Below, piece after piece: positions 60,368 through 64,000 of a stretch of DNA of 64,000 bases (positions are counted from its first letter, which is position 1; the number at the start of each line of letters is the position of its first letter). Source of the DNA: CAIPAT01 sp041665605 (lineage in GTDB: Bacteria > Verrucomicrobiota > Lentisphaeria > Victivallales > Victivallaceae); NCBI GenBank assembly GCA_041665605.1, contig JBAYIO010000001.1:1-64000 (forward strand), given 5' to 3'. Both the position numbers and the translations under genes were made by a program. The notes under the pieces are model-generated. The model searched no databases. It saw only the letters and a program-made list of their open reading frames with translations, and was not told the origin of the DNA.

Positions 60368-63226
60368 ATGAATATACTAAAATTAACAGCAACCGTTTTA
60401 TTGAGTATCACGGCTATGGTTCATCTGGTCGGAGGAGATACCGTTGCAGCAATTGATGATCCGACCAGAGAAATTGCCGGGAAAAATCAAAAAGTTGTTA
60501 AGCCTGCGTATCCGGTAACCCTCTTCTACAGTTCTGGAGACGCCATTGTTGAATACAAATGGATGCCCATGGATTCCGAAGCAACTTGCAAGGCCGGATT
60601 TGAAATCCTGCGTAGGAGTTATAACTGCGACCGCATTCTCTGGCGGGAGGCGGATAACGATTGGTTTGGGAAATATGATAAAATCCGACAGGATTCCCCC
60701 TGGCTCGGAGACTTGATGACGGATGCATTGAGGATAAACCGGGAATACAGGAACTCTGAACACGCCTGCAAGGCTGCGAAGGCCAACGGCATCCAGTTCT
60801 GGGGGATCGCCGCCTTGTACGATTATAGCGGAAAAGCTGAATGCGGTTCCGGCGGGAGCATGGGAACCGGGGCTTTCTGGGGAATCGACCCGTGGCTGGA
60901 GAAACATCCTGAATACTGCATGCGGGATCGCGCCGGCATTACTTATATGACCGGGATCATAGAATATGGAGATGAAGTGCGTGAAGAGTACGTCCGCAGA
61001 ACTGAAGAGATGTTCAAGGGGCCGTGGAGCAAGTACGATGGCATGTTCATGTACTCGTTCGTCGAGAATATGGAGGCGCATTATACCGATGAATACATTT
61101 ACAGCGATTATGCCGTGAAAGATTTCAAAAAGCGTTACGGGGTGGATGTGCGCACTCAGAAATTCGATTTGGACAAGTACTACGCCATGCGGGGCGAATA
61201 TATCACTCAATACCTGAGAGAACTCAGACCGGTTTATAAAAAATATCAGAAGAAACTGGCAGTCGCGCTGAATTCGGAAAATATGGAATGGCCGATGCTG
61301 TGGTTGTGCGGTTACGGCTGCTGGCCGAAGAATACCGCCGAACCTTTTATCCTGCAGCAGGGCAAAGTGAAGATGGATTGGCGGACGTGGTTGAAAGAAG
61401 GACTTGTTGATGAATTGCATGTCTGGGGCGGAACCGGACCGGATACAAAGCTGAAAGACGTAAAAGAGCTGCTTGCGGCGGCCGCTGGCACCGGGGTGAA
61501 GGTTACGGTATATTTTTCAACTGACCTTCCGGAAAAAGAACAGTACCTGTACGAAAAAGGAGTGCGCCGGGTGATCTCGCCGACTTCAAGCGAGGATGGG
61601 GATACCACAAGGAAGCATCCGGCGGCGGATATCGACAGCGAAGATTATGACGCAGTACTGAATGTGCTGACGCAGGCGAGAAGAAAAGAGATTGAACTGC
61701 CCCCGGAAAAAATCACCGGACTATTGCTTAAGCACCCGAATCCGCTGGTGCGGCGGCAGGCGGCGGATACCATCGGGACTTTAAAACTAAAGGCCGGAGT
61801 GGCTGCGCTGGAAGAAGCAGCCATGAATGACCCGGAAGGAAGTGTAAAAGCGATGGTATTTGACGCTCTCGGTAAAGTTAACAGCCCCAACAGTGTGAAA
61901 GCGATGGCGGGCGGGTTCGGCAAAGTCAACACATTTCCGGCGCGTATGGCATTGCGTAATGCTCTGGCTGCAATGGGGCCTGAACGCTATGCAGATGTGG
62001 CCGGATCATACGATACTAATGACTCCTATTATCGAACTGTACTGGTGCAGAGCTGGTCAAGAAGAAACGGAACGCCGGAATATCTGACTGTACTCAAGCG
62101 GGCGATCAAAGACCCGAATGACAAAGTGCGCTGGTGGGCGGCTTTCGCGTTTTCTTATCATTCCGTTACTCCGGAAAATATGGAAATTCTTTACAAGACG
62201 CTTGATGATTCCAGCGGTGCGGTGCAGAGCCGTGCCGCCATGACCTTGAAGAATATGATTCCGAAGATGTCCGTCGGGATGAAACAGCGGGTATTCGACA
62301 AATTGATGGAAAGATACCGGGAGTTTGGCGCAGGCTGCAAGCGTACCGATTATGACTGGGGATGGCGGCCGATAGGCGAAACCATCCGGGATGGTTTTGG
62401 TTCGCAAGGCAAAAAAGCATTGCTGGACATTCTCAACGGAACGAACACGGATCTCGCGCAGTTGACGTGGCGGATATTCTATCAACCCAATGAAGGTTGG
62501 CAACCAATTAACAAAGATGATATGGAGAGAAGATACCGGTTCTACCCTGGCGGGGCTGATCATGGTAAATGTTCTCTCAGCGATATTTATGCTCTCTCGC
62601 TGCCGGCGGCGGACAACATTCTGCTGGAGAATAATTTTGATGACAAAGCAATCTTCTTTCCTGCGCTTAAGGGAACAGCAGGGACTGTCAGCAAGGGTGG
62701 ACGCTGGGACTCATTCGCCGATAATGGCGTGCTCTTAACCGCTGAACAGACACACAGCGGCAAACAGGCCGTCAAAGTTGTGCGCGGCGGCAACCCGCTT
62801 ACCGCCAGTTTCTCCAAGGGAGGAGCAGGCGCCGCTTTTGAAGTCTCGGCGTGGATATACAGGGTAAAATCGTCGTTTACCATGAGCGTGGCCGACATTT
62901 ACAGAAAGGAAGTCTGCATGGCCGGGGTATTTGAAGACGGCCAGGTTTGTCTTTATGATTTCAGCAGCCGTTCATGGCTTCGGAGTAAAGTTATGGTGCC
63001 GTCCGGCATCTGGATCAAACTCACAATCTACGGTAATTTGTCGGAAGGGAAATATACCGCTGGAATTAATACAGATGCCGGAAGCGAAACGCGCCTGGAT
63101 ATTTCCACAGCGACGAATTCCGATGAGGCATTGAGCGGATTCGGGGTATATCCGGGCGCCCCGCCGGATAGCGTAACCTATATCGATGATGTGCAGATAA
63201 TTCAGAAAGGGATTGGAAAGAAATAG
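60368..63226 (+). CDS. Secreted TIM-barrel/HEAT-repeat/beta-sandwich protein (paralog)
   Basis: The 952-residue product shares the layout of the protein at 51559: signal peptide (about 1-22), TIM-barrel-like region (about 45-430) with MFMYSFVENMEAHYTDEYIYS and FKKRYGVDVRTQKF, HEAT-type repeats (about 440-690; TIGTLKLKAGVAALEEAA, MVFDALGKVNSPNSVKAM) and a terminal beta-sandwich (about 760-950) with HSGKQAVKVVRGGNPLTASF and VTYIDDVQIIQK. The match to 51559 in VEN, DEY, KKRYG and RTQ suggests shared catalytic residues. The start follows GGGAAAGC. It is followed by a beta-helix gene, mirroring the order at 50144-51559. Confidence 0.8.
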   Translation: MNILKLTATVLLSITAMVHLVGGDTVAAIDDPTREIAGKNQKVVKPAYPVTLFYSSGDAIVEYKWMPMDSEATCKAGFEILRRSYNCDRILWREADNDWFGKYDKIRQDSPWLGDLMTDALRINREYRNSEHACKAAKANGIQFWGIAALYDYSGKAECGSGGSMGTGAFWGIDPWLEKHPEYCMRDRAGITYMTGIIEYGDEVREEYVRRTEEMFKGPWSKYDGMFMYSFVENMEAHYTDEYIYSDYAVKDFKKRYGVDVRTQKFDLDKYYAMRGEYITQYLRELRPVYKKYQKKLAVALNSENMEWPMLWLCGYGCWPKNTAEPFILQQGKVKMDWRTWLKEGLVDELHVWGGTGPDTKLKDVKELLAAAAGTGVKVTVYFSTDLPEKEQYLYEKGVRRVISPTSSEDGDTTRKHPAADIDSEDYDAVLNVLTQARRKEIELPPEKITGLLLKHPNPLVRRQAADTIGTLKLKAGVAALEEAAMNDPEGSVKAMVFDALGKVNSPNSVKAMAGGFGKVNTFPARMALRNALAAMGPERYADVAGSYDTNDSYYRTVLVQSWSRRNGTPEYLTVLKRAIKDPNDKVRWWAAFAFSYHSVTPENMEILYKTLDDSSGAVQSRAAMTLKNMIPKMSVGMKQRVFDKLMERYREFGAGCKRTDYDWGWRPIGETIRDGFGSQGKKALLDILNGTNTDLAQLTWRIFYQPNEGWQPINKDDMERRYRFYPGGADHGKCSLSDIYALSLPAADNILLENNFDDKAIFFPALKGTAGTVSKGGRWDSFADNGVLLTAEQTHSGKQAVKVVRGGNPLTASFSKGGAGAAFEVSAWIYRVKSSFTMSVADIYRKEVCMAGVFEDGQVCLYDFSSRSWLRSKVMVPSGIWIKLTIYGNLSEGKYTAGINTDAGSETRLDISTATNSDEALSGFGVYPGAPPDSVTYIDDVQIIQKGIGKK

Positions 63227-63279
63227 CATTTATACGTGCTGATTGCCAAGATTGTAATAGCGTCAAAAGAATAGGAAAA

Positions 63280-64000
63280 ATGAAATCATTCACAAAATTC
63301 TATGATACCGGGAGTAATCCGGGGTGCAAAATAATTTTTCTTTGCCTGGCATGTCTCGCTTGGGTTCAGCCACTGTCTGCGGAAAATTATTACGTTGATC
63401 CAGAAACGGGGAACAACAAATTCAACGGGCTTTCCGCAGCCGTTGATTCTAAAAGCGGACCGCTTAAAACTATAGAATATGCAATCGCACTGGCTCAGCC
63501 GGGAGACACCATCCATCTGGCCCCTGGCAGGATATTTAAAGAACAAGCGGGATTCTACAACAAATCCGGAGAACCAGGCAAACCAATTACCCTGGACGGT
63601 CATGGCGCGGTCATTTGCGGATCAGTGCCTCTGGATGTCAAAGACTGGAAGGAGATTACCCCGGGACTATACTCTGCTGACGGCGAGTCCCTCGTTCGTA
63701 ATACATGGCGCACGAAGGATTTAAAAAATAAAGACTGGATTAAGGCCTGGGTGGATCGCTTCAGTTTCGTATTCGATGGAAAACTCAACCGGATGAACCA
63801 TTCAGTAAAAGCACCGGGCGTGCCTTGGAAAGTACCTGCGGAGTTAAAACCTGGCGAATGGACTTACCAGGAGCCGGACACTCATTTACTCGGTCGATAC
63901 TTTATCCGGATCGACCCGTCAAAAACGCTGCAGGATTACAAAATCGAATTGCCGATGATCGTCAGTGGAGTTCAGATCTCTGGAACTGTCAGCTATCTGA
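63280..64000 (+). CDS. Secreted parallel beta-helix protein, 3' end outside window
   Basis: The frame is open from ATG 63280 to the window end (240 codons and one base). It has a signal peptide (about 1-35, ending LSAEN), then YYVDPETGNNKFNG, TIEYAIALAQPGDTIHLAPG, PITLDGHGAVICGS, FSFVFDGKLNRMN and RIDPSKTLQDYKIELP. These track the protein at 50144 closely (for example FFFVFDGRMNRMG and IDPAKKLADYNIEIP), so it is the same family. The rest of the beta-helix lies outside. GGAAAA precedes the ATG. Confidence 0.8.
   Translation, partial: MKSFTKFYDTGSNPGCKIIFLCLACLAWVQPLSAENYYVDPETGNNKFNGLSAAVDSKSGPLKTIEYAIALAQPGDTIHLAPGRIFKEQAGFYNKSGEPGKPITLDGHGAVICGSVPLDVKDWKEITPGLYSADGESLVRNTWRTKDLKNKDWIKAWVDRFSFVFDGKLNRMNHSVKAPGVPWKVPAELKPGEWTYQEPDTHLLGRYFIRIDPSKTLQDYKIELPMIVSGVQISGTVSYL

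Noticed and set aside
60398..61420. 340-codon frame antisense to the second TIM-HEAT protein
   Set aside because: Shadow frame; the sense protein has a paralog at 51559 while this one resembles nothing.

Overview
The window looks like chromosomal DNA of a Lentisphaerota (Victivallis-like) bacterium of about 50% GC. This is inferred from gene content, not from a marker-gene search. The main signs are three short pseudopilin genes that open with the FTLIELLVVIAIIAILASM signature and end in a C-terminal soluble domain, many secreted glycan-active proteins of unassigned family, GntR/LacI-type chimeric regulators, DUF4091 and GHL-like TIM barrels, and a Gram-negative envelope operon resembling ydbH-ynbE-ydbL.

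Layout. 0-5.3 kb: the tail of a secreted protein, a serine hydrolase and a YdbH/YnbE/YdbL-like lipid-transport operon; two related intergenic elements precede the second and third genes. 5.3-12.1 kb: a four-PAS sensor lacking any output domain, dapA, and an AraC regulator divergent from a DUF4091 protein, with a fossil pseudopilin N-terminus between them. 12.4-18.8 kb: a regulator, two tandem pseudopilins and a 1194-residue secreted protein behind a near-consensus promoter overlapped by a direct-repeat operator. 19-32.2 kb is mostly housekeeping: queD-queE, an FHA-MoxR/DUF58/transglutaminase operon, a PocR hybrid kinase, an HU-like protein, then hisS-adk-map-infA. 32.5-36.3 kb is a variable stretch with an MGH1-like glycosidase, a decayed IS3-family element with a 3-bp target duplication, and about 0.85 kb of non-coding repeats. 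36.3-42.1 kb carries tcdA, a TatD hydrolase and a hybrid kinase in one overlapping operon, a glycerate kinase and tRNA-Phe(GAA). A wrecked transposase follows.

43.3-64 kb is a carbohydrate and sugar-acid catabolism island. On the minus strand a Gfo/Idh/MocA oxidoreductase, HpcH/HpaI aldolase, SDR and aldo/keto reductase form an operon, divergent from a FadR-type regulator with two palindromic operators around the operon promoter. A LacI-like regulator and a third pseudopilin follow. On the plus strand, from a consensus promoter at 50071, come a parallel beta-helix protein, a TIM-barrel/HEAT/beta-sandwich protein, an enolase-superfamily dehydratase and a D-2-hydroxyacid dehydrogenase. A GH38 alpha-mannosidase has its own promoter. 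A free-standing copy of the beta-sandwich module, a paralog of the TIM/HEAT protein and a paralog of the beta-helix protein (cut by the window end) complete the island.

The most interesting pattern is the repeated pairing of a carbohydrate-type regulator, one or two pseudopilins and large secreted glycan-active proteins. It suggests dedicated pseudopilin-associated polysaccharide-use modules. The second is a poorly described TIM-barrel/HEAT/beta-sandwich architecture present twice, with its terminal module also encoded alone. All functional statements rest on reading motifs by eye; no database search was run.
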